Notes: generated by a model not told the origin, from the sequence alone. Positions 17,931-26,638 are shown, numbered from the stretch's first letter. The stretch: DNA of 64,000 nt from Mycolicibacterium litorale (GCA_002007745.1 CP019882.1:6014001-6078000), one strand, 5' to 3'. Made by a program: numbers and translations.

Positions 17931-19392
17931 CAGTGGCCGCCACCCACTGGCTGCGGCGCTTGGTTGTCATCCGGTTGGGCCGCCGATGGCGCTACATCAT
18001 CCGGAGGAGAGAACGGTTCGGCGCCCGGTGGTAGATGGGCCGGGTCGGGCGGTGGCGATGTTGAGGGCACGCCGGGAGGCACCCCAGGAAACAGTGGCGT
18101 CCCGTCAGGTGCGTACCACGGAGCACCGTAGGGCGCACCCCCCGGCACGGCAGGAGCCGGACCGGGTGCCGGCCCACCGGGATAGCGAATACTCGGTGGT
18201 TGCGGCACGGCGCGAGTCACTGGGAAGTAGTCGGCCCAACCCGGGAACCCGATGCCGGGGTTGGGCCTCCAGTCCAGGCCTGTTCCCCATCCGGTGTTCG
18301 TAATCAGTTGGCGCACCGGCCAGTTCAGGGACACATCGGGCAGCGACCCGCAGCCGGGCTTTCCTCCGGGGCCGCCTTTGGCACCGATGATCGGCAAGTT
18401 GTCAGGATACCTGTAGGGATCGCTACCGAACTGAAAAGTGCTTGAGATGGTTGCCGCGTACCCGTTGTTGGCTTGAATGTCGGGCCAGTGATATTTGGTC
18501 TGCACCAGTTGTGCGCCGACCAGTGCACACGTCAGTTCCGGGTTGTACTTCAGCAGAAGTGCTGTTGTGGGTTCCAGATCGTTCACCCCCGAACGAGATC
18601 GTCCTCACTGGGACCGAGCAGAGCGGTGCCACTTCGTGACAGGCCTGCTGCGTCGAGCAACAACGCGTCCATAGCGTCCGCGTGTGCGGTGACGGTTGTG
18701 CTGGTGACGGCCAGCGCGTCGAACGTCTGCATGATGTTTCCGGCGGCGTCGCCGTAGGTGTCTGCGAAGCTCTTCAGCGACCGCCAGTCACGACGGAAGG
18801 CCTCCGCGCGGGGGTTGAGTTCGAGGAGAACCTCATTGGCGCTCTTGATCGACTCGTTGAGTTGCGCTCCCTGTCCGCGCAACCCTTCGGCGAAGGCTGC
18901 GAGGACGCTGTTGAGCTTGCCTGGGTCGATCTGTTTCAGTAATTCGGCCAGGTTCTGAAAGACGGTGTTCACTTCGGTCGACACATTCTCCGACCTGATG
19001 ATCGCCCCGGCAGCCAGGCGTGTGGGGCTCGGATCTGCCGGGTAGATCAGATCGACGTACTTGGCGCCGAAGATGGTGCTGGCTCGGATCCGAGCCTCGA
19101 TATTGGCCGGGATGAATTTGACCTGGTCCGGGTCGATAGCTAGGTCAAGGCGCGCCGAATTGGGCTTTTCATCAATGGATGTCACCTCTCCCACCTGAAC
19201 GCCACGCAGCTTGACCTTCGCGCCGGGCTCCATGACCAGGCCTGCGCGGTCAGAGGTCAGTACCGCAGGAATTGATGAGGTGAAGGTCCCGCGGAATTCT
19301 CCTAGCGTCACAAAGAGGAAGGCAAAAACAGCAACCAAGAAGATAAGTGCCCACCAACCTGGCTTCAACTTGACATCCGACTGCGGCTGCAC
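17930..19392 (-). pseudogene. mceA: Mce family protein MceA, frameshifted (probable homopolymer error)
   Basis: The N-terminal 269 residues contain a membrane helix (WWALIFLVAVFAFLFV), the MCE domain (KVKLRGVQVGEVTSID, about 58-135) and helices, then stop after LVRG. The remaining 217 residues continue in the next frame from NDLEPTTALLLKYNPELTC, the conserved second part of MceA, into a Pro/Gly-rich tail. The break is at a run of five C at 18586-18590; one more base gives LVRGVNDLEPTT and a protein of about 487 aa. The rest of the operon is intact, so an assembly error is more likely than a broken operon. Confidence 0.9.
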
Positions 19393-19398
19393 GGGCGG

Positions 19399-20253
19399 CT
19401 ATCCGGAGAAAGTGAAGTGGCCGGAAGGACCATAGATCGCCAGGGATACGAGCAGCGTGACGACGACCAACGCCACGAGCGAGGTTCGGACCGCGCGGCC
19501 CACAGCCTCGCCGACGCCCGCCGGACCGCCGGATGCCGTGAACCCGTAATAGGTGTGCAACAGCATCACCACGGCCGCCACCACGATGGCTTGCAGGAAG
19601 GACCAGAGCAGGTCAATAGGATTGAGGAACGTATAGAAGTAGTGGTCGTACACACCGGACGATTGACCGTATGCCGTTGTGGTGCCGAATCGGGTCGCGG
19701 TAAATGCCATCAAGACTGCCACCGTATAGAGGGGCATCACCACAACGATTCCTGCGATCAATCGAGTCGAACAAAGGTAAGAGACCGCGCGGATGCTCAT
19801 CGTTTCTAGGGCATCGATTTCTTCGTTGATCCGCATTGCGCCCAGTTGTGCGGTGGCGCCAGCTCCGATCGTGGCAGCCATGCCGATGCCGGAGATCAAC
19901 GGACACAGGAATCGTGTGTTGAGAAGAGCGGAGGTGAAACCTGCCAGTGCCTCCACACCCACTTGCTGCAACTGGGGGTAGACCTGAATCGCGATCAGGG
20001 ATCCTGCAGTCGATGTCAGGAACGCGATGACACAGACCGCGCCGCCGATCAGGGCCAAAGCACCGACGCCCAGACTCATCTCCGCGATAAGCCTTAACAA
20101 CTCGCTGGGATAGCGGGACAGAGCCAGCGGGCAACCTTTGACGGTCGCCGCACAAAACTGGACCTGAGAGCCGAGGCGGCTCCATCCATGTGCGAAACCC
20201 TCTGCGGTCCGGGTGATACGCGGGTGGATCACGCTGGGAACGGACTGGGTCAC
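19399..20253 (-). CDS. yrbEB: YrbE/MlaE-family permease, second copy
   Basis: 284 aa integral membrane protein with about five or six helices and the MlaE family signature around RINEEIDALETMSIRAV (about residue 155), the loop that contacts the ATPase. With YrbEA it forms the inner-membrane permease of the Mce lipid importer; the ATPase (MceG) is normally encoded elsewhere and none is seen here. Its start overlaps the yrbEA stop and it ends six bases before mceA. Confidence 0.93.
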   Translation of the reverse strand: MTQSVPSVIHPRITRTAEGFAHGWSRLGSQVQFCAATVKGCPLALSRYPSELLRLIAEMSLGVGALALIGGAVCVIAFLTSTAGSLIAIQVYPQLQQVGVEALAGFTSALLNTRFLCPLISGIGMAATIGAGATAQLGAMRINEEIDALETMSIRAVSYLCSTRLIAGIVVVMPLYTVAVLMAFTATRFGTTTAYGQSSGVYDHYFYTFLNPIDLLWSFLQAIVVAAVVMLLHTYYGFTASGGPAGVGEAVGRAVRTSLVALVVVTLLVSLAIYGPSGHFTFSG

Positions 20254-21065
20254 AGTGTCGCCTTAACTCCGACGGCGGTCGCAACGACATTGATTGCGAA
20301 CAACGCCAGGAACGTGTAGACGACGGTTTCATTGACGGCGTTGCCGACTCCGGCGGGACCGCCGCCCACCGACATGCCCTTGTAGCAGGCAATCAGGCTA
20401 CCGGCCAGGCCGAAGATCGCCGCCTTGACAAGGCAAATGACGATCTCGGGAACCCCGACGAGCAAGGGTAAGCCGGCGACGAACGCGCCTGGCGTGATGT
20501 GCTGGAGATAGATGGAGAAGAAGTACGCAGCGATGATCCCTACCATCGCCACAACAGAGGCGAGAAGCGTCGAGACCAACGTCGTTGCGACTACGCGCGG
20601 AACCACGAGCGCCTGAATGGGGTTGATGCCCAGCACGCGCAACGCGTCCAACTCTTCGCGGATCGCCCGGGAGCCCAGGTCCGCACACATCGCGGTCGCT
20701 GCCGCCCCGGAGATCACCAGCACCGTAACAATAGGTCCGCCTTGCGTGACCGCACCGAAAGCGATCCCGGCACCGGAAAGGTCGGCCGCGCCGAATTCCA
20801 CGAGCAGAATATTCAGTACGTAGACCGCGAGAACGATGAACGGTATCGCCATGAAAATCGTGGGCAGTATCGAAACGCGCGCAACAAACCATGCCTGGTA
20901 AAGGAACTCGCGCCACGCCCACGGCGGCCGCACCGCCAGGACAGCGGTGTCCATGCACATCGCGAAGAACCCACCGACGCCACGAACCGGCGTCGCGAAC
21001 CGTGCTGACATTGTCACGACGCGGCCCCAGACACGATGACGTAAGGGGTCTGACCCACGATGCAC
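20250..21065 (-). CDS. yrbEA: YrbE/MlaE-family permease, first copy
   Basis: 271 aa, multiple membrane helices, with the family loop SRAIREELDALRVLGINPIQ (about residue 130). First gene of the mce operon. The reading begins at GTG 21065, preceded by GGAGG at very short spacing; the ATG at 21011 is an alternative start that fits the usual length of this family. The C-terminal GVGNAVNETVVYTFLALF segment is typical. A TTC-N9-GAA site and a plausible promoter lie upstream. Confidence 0.92.
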   Translation of the reverse strand: MHRGSDPLRHRVWGRVVTMSARFATPVRGVGGFFAMCMDTAVLAVRPPWAWREFLYQAWFVARVSILPTIFMAIPFIVLAVYVLNILLVEFGAADLSGAGIAFGAVTQGGPIVTVLVISGAAATAMCADLGSRAIREELDALRVLGINPIQALVVPRVVATTLVSTLLASVVAMVGIIAAYFFSIYLQHITPGAFVAGLPLLVGVPEIVICLVKAAIFGLAGSLIACYKGMSVGGGPAGVGNAVNETVVYTFLALFAINVVATAVGVKATL

Positions 21066-21132
21066 GCACCTCCACGTTCATATTCGTCACGATCGCGAAG
21101 AAATGTGATGTGCGACGCAGTGACGTTGTCCG

Positions 21133-21162
21133 ACGGTAGCCGATCTGTGCCGCAGAGTGCAA
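21133..21162 (-). promoter_or_regulatory. possible promoter of the mce operon
   Basis: On the minus strand TTGCAC and TACCGT are separated by 18 bases, resembling SigA -35 and -10 elements, and lie about 70 bases before the yrbEA start. The TTC-N9-GAA site 21168-21182 sits directly upstream of the -35. Weak match by itself. Confidence 0.35.
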
Positions 21163-21167
21163 CATGT

Positions 21168-21182
21168 TTCTGTTCACGCGAA
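21168..21182. promoter_or_regulatory. candidate operator TTC-N9-GAA (site 4)
   Basis: TTCTGTTCACGCGAA lies about 100 bases upstream of yrbEA, next to the possible -35 element. It links the mce operon to the same putative regulon as the flanking catabolic genes. Confidence 0.4.
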
Positions 21183-21387
21183 TGCTGCGGTCATTCTCGA
21201 TGTGGCACAGCGGGGAAGGCCCGTCCCGTTGACAACCCCTCAGGACCGGTAGAGCGAAAAAGCTTCGGAGCGCAGGCGTCAGCCAGCACCGGCGGGCACC
21301 GACCACGAAGCTCTACTCCCACAACCCTTGTCGGGTGCTGCGGTGGCGCCACGAGTCGTGGTGATAGACACGAGCGCCACTGTTGGG

Positions 21388-22353
21388 TCAATGCGGATAC
21401 TTCGGCGCTGCCTTCGTCTTGGCGGCCGGGCGCGGCACACTCAACCCTTCTGTGCGCAAAGGGATTCTGCCGAGTTCGGTATATGTGGTGAAGTACAAGG
21501 TCGATAGGTCGGGGCCGCCGAAAGTGAAGTTTGTGACGCTGCGGCCCGGGACGCTGACGATTCCGATGAGCGCGCCGGTCGAAGGCTCGATGACCCAAAT
21601 CCCGCCGGGGCCGGTGCACCACAACCGACCGAAGGCGTCGATCTTCATTCCGTCCGGCGCACCCGGATCGGAGCCGGACATGGTGATCACGACGCGCTCT
21701 GTCGCCAGATTCGGCCGGCCTCCGCTGGCGCACCAGTAGTCCATTTCGTAGGCACGGATCTGCATTCTGGCCGTGTCGTTGACGAACAGAGTCTGCTCGT
21801 CTTCAGAGAAAATCAGCCCGTTGGGGAACGCGAAGTCTCTCAGAACGAGGTTGACGTGAGTGAGGTCGGGCGAGACGCGGTACACGCCGGCGAGATCAAG
21901 TTCAGTTTCAACCTCGAAGGTGAACGGGTCGGTGAACCAGATCGCGCCCTTGGAGTCGACGACGACATCGTTGGGCCGATTGAGCCGGAGCCCATGGTAG
22001 CTGTCTGCGACGGTGGTGATCGAACCATCGTGTTCCCGGCGTCTGACACGACGTCCGGTGTGCTCGCACCACACCAGGCGATTCTCGTTGTCGAGTGTCT
22101 GGCCGTTCGCATTGAGAGTGTCGGTGTCCACTACCGTCACACCTGCGGTGTCATCGAAGCGGTAGCGGATCCCGCGCCCATTATCGGTGAAGACGAGACA
22201 CTTGCCCCTCGAATCCCACACCGGACCCTCAGCCACGCCCAGGAACACGCCGTCATCGTCGGTGCCGCCATACCCCGACCCCAGCCACTCGATCTGAGCA
22301 GTCGGATCGATGACGTCACTGATCGCTGAACCATGTCCGTCTGACGGAGCCAT
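21388..22353 (-). CDS. SMP-30/gluconolactonase-family lactonase-like protein
   Basis: 321 aa six-bladed beta-propeller of the SMP-30/LRE family. Family landmarks are the metal-binding GVAEGPVWDSRG (about residue 40, Glu), LNRPNDVVVDSKGAIWFTDP (about 123, Asn) and SDPGAPDGMKIDAFGRLWCT (about 230, Asp). Such enzymes hydrolyse sugar or aliphatic lactones. It follows the HbpS/GlcG-like gene by 52 bases on the same strand. A lactone intermediate of the nearby pathway is a possible substrate; this is inferred only from context. Confidence 0.88.
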   Translation of the reverse strand: MAPSDGHGSAISDVIDPTAQIEWLGSGYGGTDDDGVFLGVAEGPVWDSRGKCLVFTDNGRGIRYRFDDTAGVTVVDTDTLNANGQTLDNENRLVWCEHTGRRVRRREHDGSITTVADSYHGLRLNRPNDVVVDSKGAIWFTDPFTFEVETELDLAGVYRVSPDLTHVNLVLRDFAFPNGLIFSEDEQTLFVNDTARMQIRAYEMDYWCASGGRPNLATERVVITMSGSDPGAPDGMKIDAFGRLWCTGPGGIWVIEPSTGALIGIVSVPGRSVTNFTFGGPDLSTLYFTTYTELGRIPLRTEGLSVPRPAAKTKAAPKYPH

Positions 22354-22405
22354 AGAACGTCCCTTCGTCGACTTGAAACTGGTGGTGCGTGACGCTATTC
22401 GTCTA

Positions 22406-22792
22406 TCAATCCAGGACTGAGGCCGCCGCTGTGGCTACCTGTTCATCCATCTCGGGAAGGCCGCCGCTAGCACCCACCGCGCCGACCGGGACGCCGTCGA
22501 CGAAAAGCGGAACAGCACCCTGAACGAAGACGAACTGATCGTGGTGCAGCTTATTGAGCTTGGCGGTTACTGCGTTGTCGTCGCTGACCGCACCACTGGG
22601 CTGCAACAAGATTGCGGACACCATCGCCTTGCCACGCGAGATCTCGACGGTATGCCGGTACGTGCCCTCCATCCGGACTTGGGCGACGAGGTCGGCACTT
22701 CCGTCCACGACGGCGATAGTCATCGGCACGCCCAGTTCGGTAGCTTTGCCGATCCCGGCATTGAGGATGGCAATCGCCTGAGCCTGATTCAT
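22406..22792 (-). CDS. GlcG/HbpS-family small protein
   Basis: 128 aa, complete for the family. Recognisable are MTIAVVDGSADLVAQVRM (about residue 24), the central helix region, and the closing VDGVPVGAVGASGG (about 98). HbpS binds haem extracellularly in Streptomyces; GlcG-like proteins are often encoded with 2-hydroxyacid oxidation or catabolic genes and have no proven enzyme activity. No signal peptide is present, so it should be cytoplasmic. It is the first gene of a pair with the SMP-30 gene. Confidence 0.85.
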   Translation of the reverse strand: MNQAQAIAILNAGIGKATELGVPMTIAVVDGSADLVAQVRMEGTYRHTVEISRGKAMVSAILLQPSGAVSDDNAVTAKLNKLHHDQFVFVQGAVPLFVDGVPVGAVGASGGLPEMDEQVATAAASVLD

Positions 22793-22865
22793 GAGATCTC
22801 CCTATGGTCAGCGTTACGCGGGGACAACAGCAACGTACCTCAAGATCCCTATCAGTGAAATAGCA

Positions 22866-22880
22866 TTCGATATAAGAGAA
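22866..22880. promoter_or_regulatory. candidate operator TTC-N9-GAA (site 5)
   Basis: TTCGATATAAGAGAA, about 75 bases upstream of the HbpS/GlcG-like gene, in the otherwise featureless 280-base gap to the SDR gene. Confidence 0.4.
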
Positions 22881-23074
22881 CGGCTCTTGCGGCGGGAGCG
22901 GTCGTGTTGCCCGGAGTGACACGCCGCGGGTACGGCGTGCACTGCGCCGCGTCAGGAAATCGATTGGCAGAAAACAGTCCTCGGTGCTCGCGCCAGCCGC
23001 TCACTAGCGAGCACGAATGCCCAAATAGATGCATCACGGCGGGGGCCGGGGATGCAGGCCTGCCGCTTCCTTCG

Positions 23075-23863
23075 CTAGCGCGCTGGCGGAAGACCTCCGT
23101 AGGTATGCCACGATGTGGCCGACAGCCATCCGGCTTCCACGGGAATGTTCACACCGGTGATCGCGGAGGCCTCGTCGGAGATGAGGAATCCGACCGCCCG
23201 CGCTACGTCGTCCGCCTCGACAAGGCGGCCGAGGGCGGAGTCACCCTCCATGATGCTGGGGTCCCGCTCTCCACGCTCAATCATGCCCTGGAGCATCGGC
23301 GTCAGTGTGTAGCCCGGAGATACGCAGTTGACTCGGACACCCGAACGGCCCCACTCTGCGGCCAAATTCGCTGTCATCGCAATCACCGCGGCCTTCGCCG
23401 GGCCATACGCGTGCAGCGGCACAGATCTCAATCCTGCGGTTGACCCGATCATCACGATCGAACCCCGGCCTCGTCGACACATCGAATTTCCGATGGCAGC
23501 CGCACTTAGGTAGGCCCCTCGGAGGTCGATGTCGATGATCCGATCCCAGTCGGACATCTGATAGTCCTCAGTGCGTGTGGGGACCTGCGCGACGCCGGCA
23601 GACAGGACACCAATCTCCAATGGGCCGATCTGTTTTTCGACGTTCGCGATCTCGTGCGCAATCCGCCGATCATCGGTGATGTCCAAGCGCGTTGCATGAC
23701 CGCCGATTGACTGCGCAACCTGCTCCGCCCGAGCGAAGTTCACATCCGCCACGACGACCGTAGCGCCTCGGCCCGCCAGTAGGCGAGCGCAGCACTCACC
23801 AATACCACTAGCTCCGCCGGTGACGAGTGCGACCTGGCCTGCCACGCCACGGATACCTGTCAT
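23075..23863 (-). CDS. short-chain dehydrogenase/reductase
   Basis: 262 aa from ATG 23863. Classical SDR: cofactor motif TGGASGIG (about residue 14), LSAGVA in place of the usual NNAG (about 88), catalytic Ser in IGSTAGL (about 140) and Y-x-x-x-K as YGPAKAA (about 154), then a family-typical NCVSPGYTLTPM. Acidic Asp after the second strand (VVADVNF) suggests NAD preference. It lies 61 bases after the HMGL-like synthase gene and is probably co-transcribed. Substrate unknown; an alcohol or hydroxyacid of the pathway is likely. Confidence 0.9.
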   Translation of the reverse strand: MTGIRGVAGQVALVTGGASGIGECCARLLAGRGATVVVADVNFARAEQVAQSIGGHATRLDITDDRRIAHEIANVEKQIGPLEIGVLSAGVAQVPTRTEDYQMSDWDRIIDIDLRGAYLSAAAIGNSMCRRGRGSIVMIGSTAGLRSVPLHAYGPAKAAVIAMTANLAAEWGRSGVRVNCVSPGYTLTPMLQGMIERGERDPSIMEGDSALGRLVEADDVARAVGFLISDEASAITGVNIPVEAGWLSATSWHTYGGLPPAR

Positions 23864-23924
23864 CTCTGTCACTGCTCTCCAATCGCAATTCACTGACGGG
23901 GTCTGCCGACTGAGGGCTCTGGGT

Positions 23925-25139
23925 CTAAAGGAGACGGCGGGTAATGGCCTCGAAATCGGCTGTGGTCAATGTTCGGTGGAGCCGGATCCCTTCGGCTTTC
24001 ACTTCCGAAAGCAGTGCGGCCTTGCGATCTTGAGGGAATGTGATCTGACTGCTCTGTAAGGCCCAATCGACGTTGGCCATGCCGCTGTACTTGCCCAGGA
24101 CCAGGGTGGGCTGATCTGCGCCTACCAACTCAGGCACGTAGGGAAATAGCCACTGAAGGTCGCCTCCTCTCTCCGACCAGCGCGCGAATTCCACTGCAAC
24201 AGTCCCCGATTCAATCTCGCTGATCCGCGTGCCGACGATGGGTTTATTGGTGGCGATCGGATGATTCGAGTGCCGGCTCACCAGATGGGCAATAGCCGAC
24301 AAATGGTTGAGGTGCACAGATGTGCTGGCTTGTTCGAGTAGAGCTGCTGCGACCGCGACCTCCTCGAGTGCGGCGTTACCAACCCGTTCACCGAGTCCTA
24401 GGACGGTCGTATGGATGGTCGACGCGCCGGCTTCAAAGGCGGCGAGCGAGTTGGCGGTGGCTAGCCCGAAATCGTTGTGCGCATGCAGCTCTAGTGGGAT
24501 TTGCGTCCACTCGCGGATCTGGCGAATCAGCCGTTGCGTACCGGCCGGATTGAGCGTTCCGAACGTGTCCATCAATGAGATGGCCGTGAACTGGCCAGAC
24601 AAGTCGATCTGTTCCACGACATGCCGGAGCTCGTCGATCGGATACCGTGGAGCGTCAGCGAGCAACAACGTCGTCTGCAGCTTCGCAGCACGCGCAGTCT
24701 CAGCAGCCCTGATTGCTCGTTCAATCGCTTCGTCGAGCGACAAGTTGAAAATCATTCGGTACTGAGAATTGGCCAGCAGAATGATCCCGACACCATTGAC
24801 ACCGACATCGATCGCCATCTGAACATCAGAGGAGACACTTCGTGCGATAGTCCAAATCTCAGCCCGCGGACCGGATTCAACTATCGAGAGAATGGCTTTG
24901 CGGTCGTCGTCCGAAACGGCGACCATGCCAGCTTCGATCCGATTGACCCCCGCCTCGTCCAATGCGGATGCGATCTGCAGCTTCTCGTCCGGTGTAAAGA
25001 CGATCCCAGCTTGCTGCTCGCCGTCACGCAGCGTGGTGTCATGGACGACTAACGGCGTGCCAGCTGCGGGCACGGCGTTCCACGGACTGACGAACGACGT
25101 GTCGGTGTAGCTGTTCGAAAGGTCCGCCGGATCGGGCAT
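23925..25139 (-). CDS. HMGL-like (LeuA/homocitrate synthase superfamily) enzyme
   Basis: 404 aa. Claisen-condensing DRE-TIM metallolyase: HDTTLRDGEQQAGIVF (about residue 33) is the metal-binding hallmark, with ELHAHNDFGLATANSLAAFEAG (about 215, His pair) and GLGERVGNAALEEV (about 245). This resembles isopropylmalate, homocitrate or citramalate synthases and 4-hydroxy-2-oxovalerate aldolase relatives. ATG 25139 is chosen because GAGGAG lies nine bases upstream. No LeuA regulatory domain is present. Neighbouring branched-chain oxoacid dehydrogenase genes hint at 2-oxoacid chemistry, but product is unresolved. Confidence 0.85.
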   Translation of the reverse strand: MPDPADLSNSYTDTSFVSPWNAVPAAGTPLVVHDTTLRDGEQQAGIVFTPDEKLQIASALDEAGVNRIEAGMVAVSDDDRKAILSIVESGPRAEIWTIARSVSSDVQMAIDVGVNGVGIILLANSQYRMIFNLSLDEAIERAIRAAETARAAKLQTTLLLADAPRYPIDELRHVVEQIDLSGQFTAISLMDTFGTLNPAGTQRLIRQIREWTQIPLELHAHNDFGLATANSLAAFEAGASTIHTTVLGLGERVGNAALEEVAVAAALLEQASTSVHLNHLSAIAHLVSRHSNHPIATNKPIVGTRISEIESGTVAVEFARWSERGGDLQWLFPYVPELVGADQPTLVLGKYSGMANVDWALQSSQITFPQDRKAALLSEVKAEGIRLHRTLTTADFEAITRRLL

Positions 25140-25320
25140 AGCAACTGGCTCCTCAATAACGCGGCGACGGAAGTCCCTGAAGCAGACGATGCGCCACCCG
25201 AAACGGACGGCGAAAGACGGGGCCACGGGCCTCATTTACCCCCGAGGCGGATCGCCTGTCCGAGACGGGGAAACCCACCCACCTGGCGCCCTCATCGGCA
25301 CAGTCCCGAGCCGCTGTAGA

Positions 25321-25335
25321 TTCTGTTGTGCAGAA
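25321..25335. promoter_or_regulatory. candidate operator TTC-N9-GAA (site 6)
   Basis: TTCTGTTGTGCAGAA, with perfect 5-base arms TTCTG/CAGAA, about 180 bases upstream of the HMGL-like gene. The rest of the 318-base gap up to the Lrp gene stop holds nothing I recognise. Confidence 0.4.
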
Positions 25336-25457
25336 CTCTGTGCTTCACTGAGGAATATAGGCTCTCTTGATGAGCGAGGTCAAGTGGGCGAAAGCGCCGA
25401 CTGTAGGCAGGACTCCGTGCGCACCCTCGGCCGAGATCAACGTCGGCCGCGCTCTGG

Positions 25458-25892
25458 CTAACTCCGCCTGGACCACGCCCCCAACACCACAAGGGTTTTG
25501 GTTCCAGTTACGCGGCCGTCTGTCCGCAAGACGTTGACGACACGCTGCAGGTCGTGGATGCTGCGCGCACGAATCCGGGCAATGGCATCCGGATCGCCGG
25601 CGAGGGTGAGGACTTCGACGACCTCGGGAACGTTCTCGGCGAACGCAAGAATCAGCTCCAACTCCAGGTTTCCGCCGACCCGCAGTTCAACGATGGCCTC
25701 AACTTCACCGTCCATTTTCGTGGTGTCGACCTGTGCCGCGTAGCCCGTGATCACCCCGGTGAGTTCCAGCCGCTGGATACGTCGCTTTACCGGGGCAACT
25801 GTCAGGCCGACCTGCCGCGCAATGTCGCGCACCGTCCGGCGGCCGTCCGCGCGCAAGAGCCGCAAGATTTCCCGATCTATCTCATCGAGCAT
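25458..25892 (-). CDS. Lrp/AsnC-family transcriptional regulator (BkdR-like)
   Basis: 144 aa from ATG 25892. N-terminal helix-turn-helix (LDEIDREILRLLRADGR, then RTVRDIARQVGLTVAPVKRR, about residues 2-45) and a C-terminal RAM/ACT effector domain (about 65-135) with VLTLAGDPDAIARI. Lrp-type proteins sense amino acids. It is divergent from the ACT-domain gene and the branched-chain oxoacid dehydrogenase genes, the same arrangement as Pseudomonas BkdR, so control of that operon by branched-chain amino acids is a reasonable inference. A perfect inverted repeat lies between them. Confidence 0.92.
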   Translation of the reverse strand: MLDEIDREILRLLRADGRRTVRDIARQVGLTVAPVKRRIQRLELTGVITGYAAQVDTTKMDGEVEAIVELRVGGNLELELILAFAENVPEVVEVLTLAGDPDAIARIRARSIHDLQRVVNVLRTDGRVTGTKTLVVLGAWSRRS

Positions 25893-25909
25893 CGACCCAC
25901 AATCCGCCG

Positions 25910-25930
25910 AAGTTGCGTAACACGCAACTT
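25910..25930. promoter_or_regulatory. probable Lrp operator, 9-bp perfect inverted repeat
   Basis: AAGTTGCGT and ACGCAACTT are exact inverted repeats separated by AAC, 17 bases upstream of the lrp ATG and about 100 bases upstream of the ACT-domain gene. Position between divergent genes and symmetry fit an autoregulatory and bkd operator. Confidence 0.65.
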
Positions 25931-26033
25931 TTCTCAAGCGAAGGGCCCGCAGTACTGCCATTAATGCGCGTCGTCTGGTGGACATGCACCCCGCATGTTG
26001 CCGCAGCGCCCGCCCCGACTTAGAGTATTTCTC

Positions 26034-26603
26034 ATGGCGGAACTATGCCCCTCAGAGCAGAATGCCCGCCTGGGTGCGACTACTTCCGTGCACCACGTCG
26101 TCGTGCGGGGCGCCGGGCATGCCTTTCCCGCTCGACTGGCGTCGCTGCTGTTACCACCTGACGTCGAAGTGGTAGGAATGAACTTCTGGCGGCAGCCGGA
26201 ATCACACGGGTGGTGTGCGCAGCTCAGCGTTCGTGTGCCGTCTCGCCAGCGGCTCACCCTGGTCATAGAGCGATGCAATCGGTTGATCGACGTCGTTGAG
26301 GCGGTAGAGCTGGCTGATCACGATCCTCGTAGACAGTCGGTCTACGTCCAGATGGTGACGGACGCCACCGACTGGGTCCGGATCGTGGAGATCATCACCA
26401 GCTTTGGCGCGGAAATAGTCGCTGCCCGAACGGATCAAGTGGTGCTGCACCTCTGTGGAACGCCAGATCACTGCGCCGCCTTCATCTGGATGCTTCGCTC
26501 CTACGACCTCCTCGACTGCATGGCGAGCGCAGTTTTCGCGTTTCCTGCCGACGCGAGCGCCAGCGGTAGCGCGGGTTCACGCCCCCACGTACACGCCTCC
26601 TGA
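26034..26603 (+). CDS. ACT-domain protein, IlvN-like
   Basis: 189 aa from ATG 26034. The body looks like two small ferredoxin-like halves: HVVVRGAGHAFPARLASLLL (about residue 22), then SVYVQMVTDATDWVRIVEIITSFGAEIVAARTD (about 102, split across strands and helix), like the regulatory subunit of acetolactate synthase. It has no catalytic partner of that kind nearby. It is the first gene of the run leading into E1alpha (35 bases downstream), so it may sense a branched-chain amino or oxo acid. Function is inferred from fold-like pattern only. Confidence 0.6.
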   Translation: MAELCPSEQNARLGATTSVHHVVVRGAGHAFPARLASLLLPPDVEVVGMNFWRQPESHGWCAQLSVRVPSRQRLTLVIERCNRLIDVVEAVELADHDPRRQSVYVQMVTDATDWVRIVEIITSFGAEIVAARTDQVVLHLCGTPDHCAAFIWMLRSYDLLDCMASAVFAFPADASASGSAGSRPHVHAS

Positions 26604-26638
26604 CAACGTCCAACCACCCATTTGCGAGGAGAATCTCG

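Larger units (their letters stand above)
21066..21387. promoter_or_regulatory. mce operon upstream region
   Basis: 322 bases between the SMP-30 gene stop and yrbEA. No gene is supported. It contains the candidate promoter and operator listed separately; nothing else stands out. Confidence 0.5.

Noticed and set aside
18583..18600. Programmed frameshifting or two-part MceA
   Set aside because: The break has the same one-base-short C/G-run signature as six other genes including essential dnaB; no slippery site or downstream structure pattern is shared among them.
20398..21306. Minus-strand 302-codon frame over yrbEA
   Set aside because: Out of frame with yrbEA, no recognisable domain; Arg/Gly-rich shadow.
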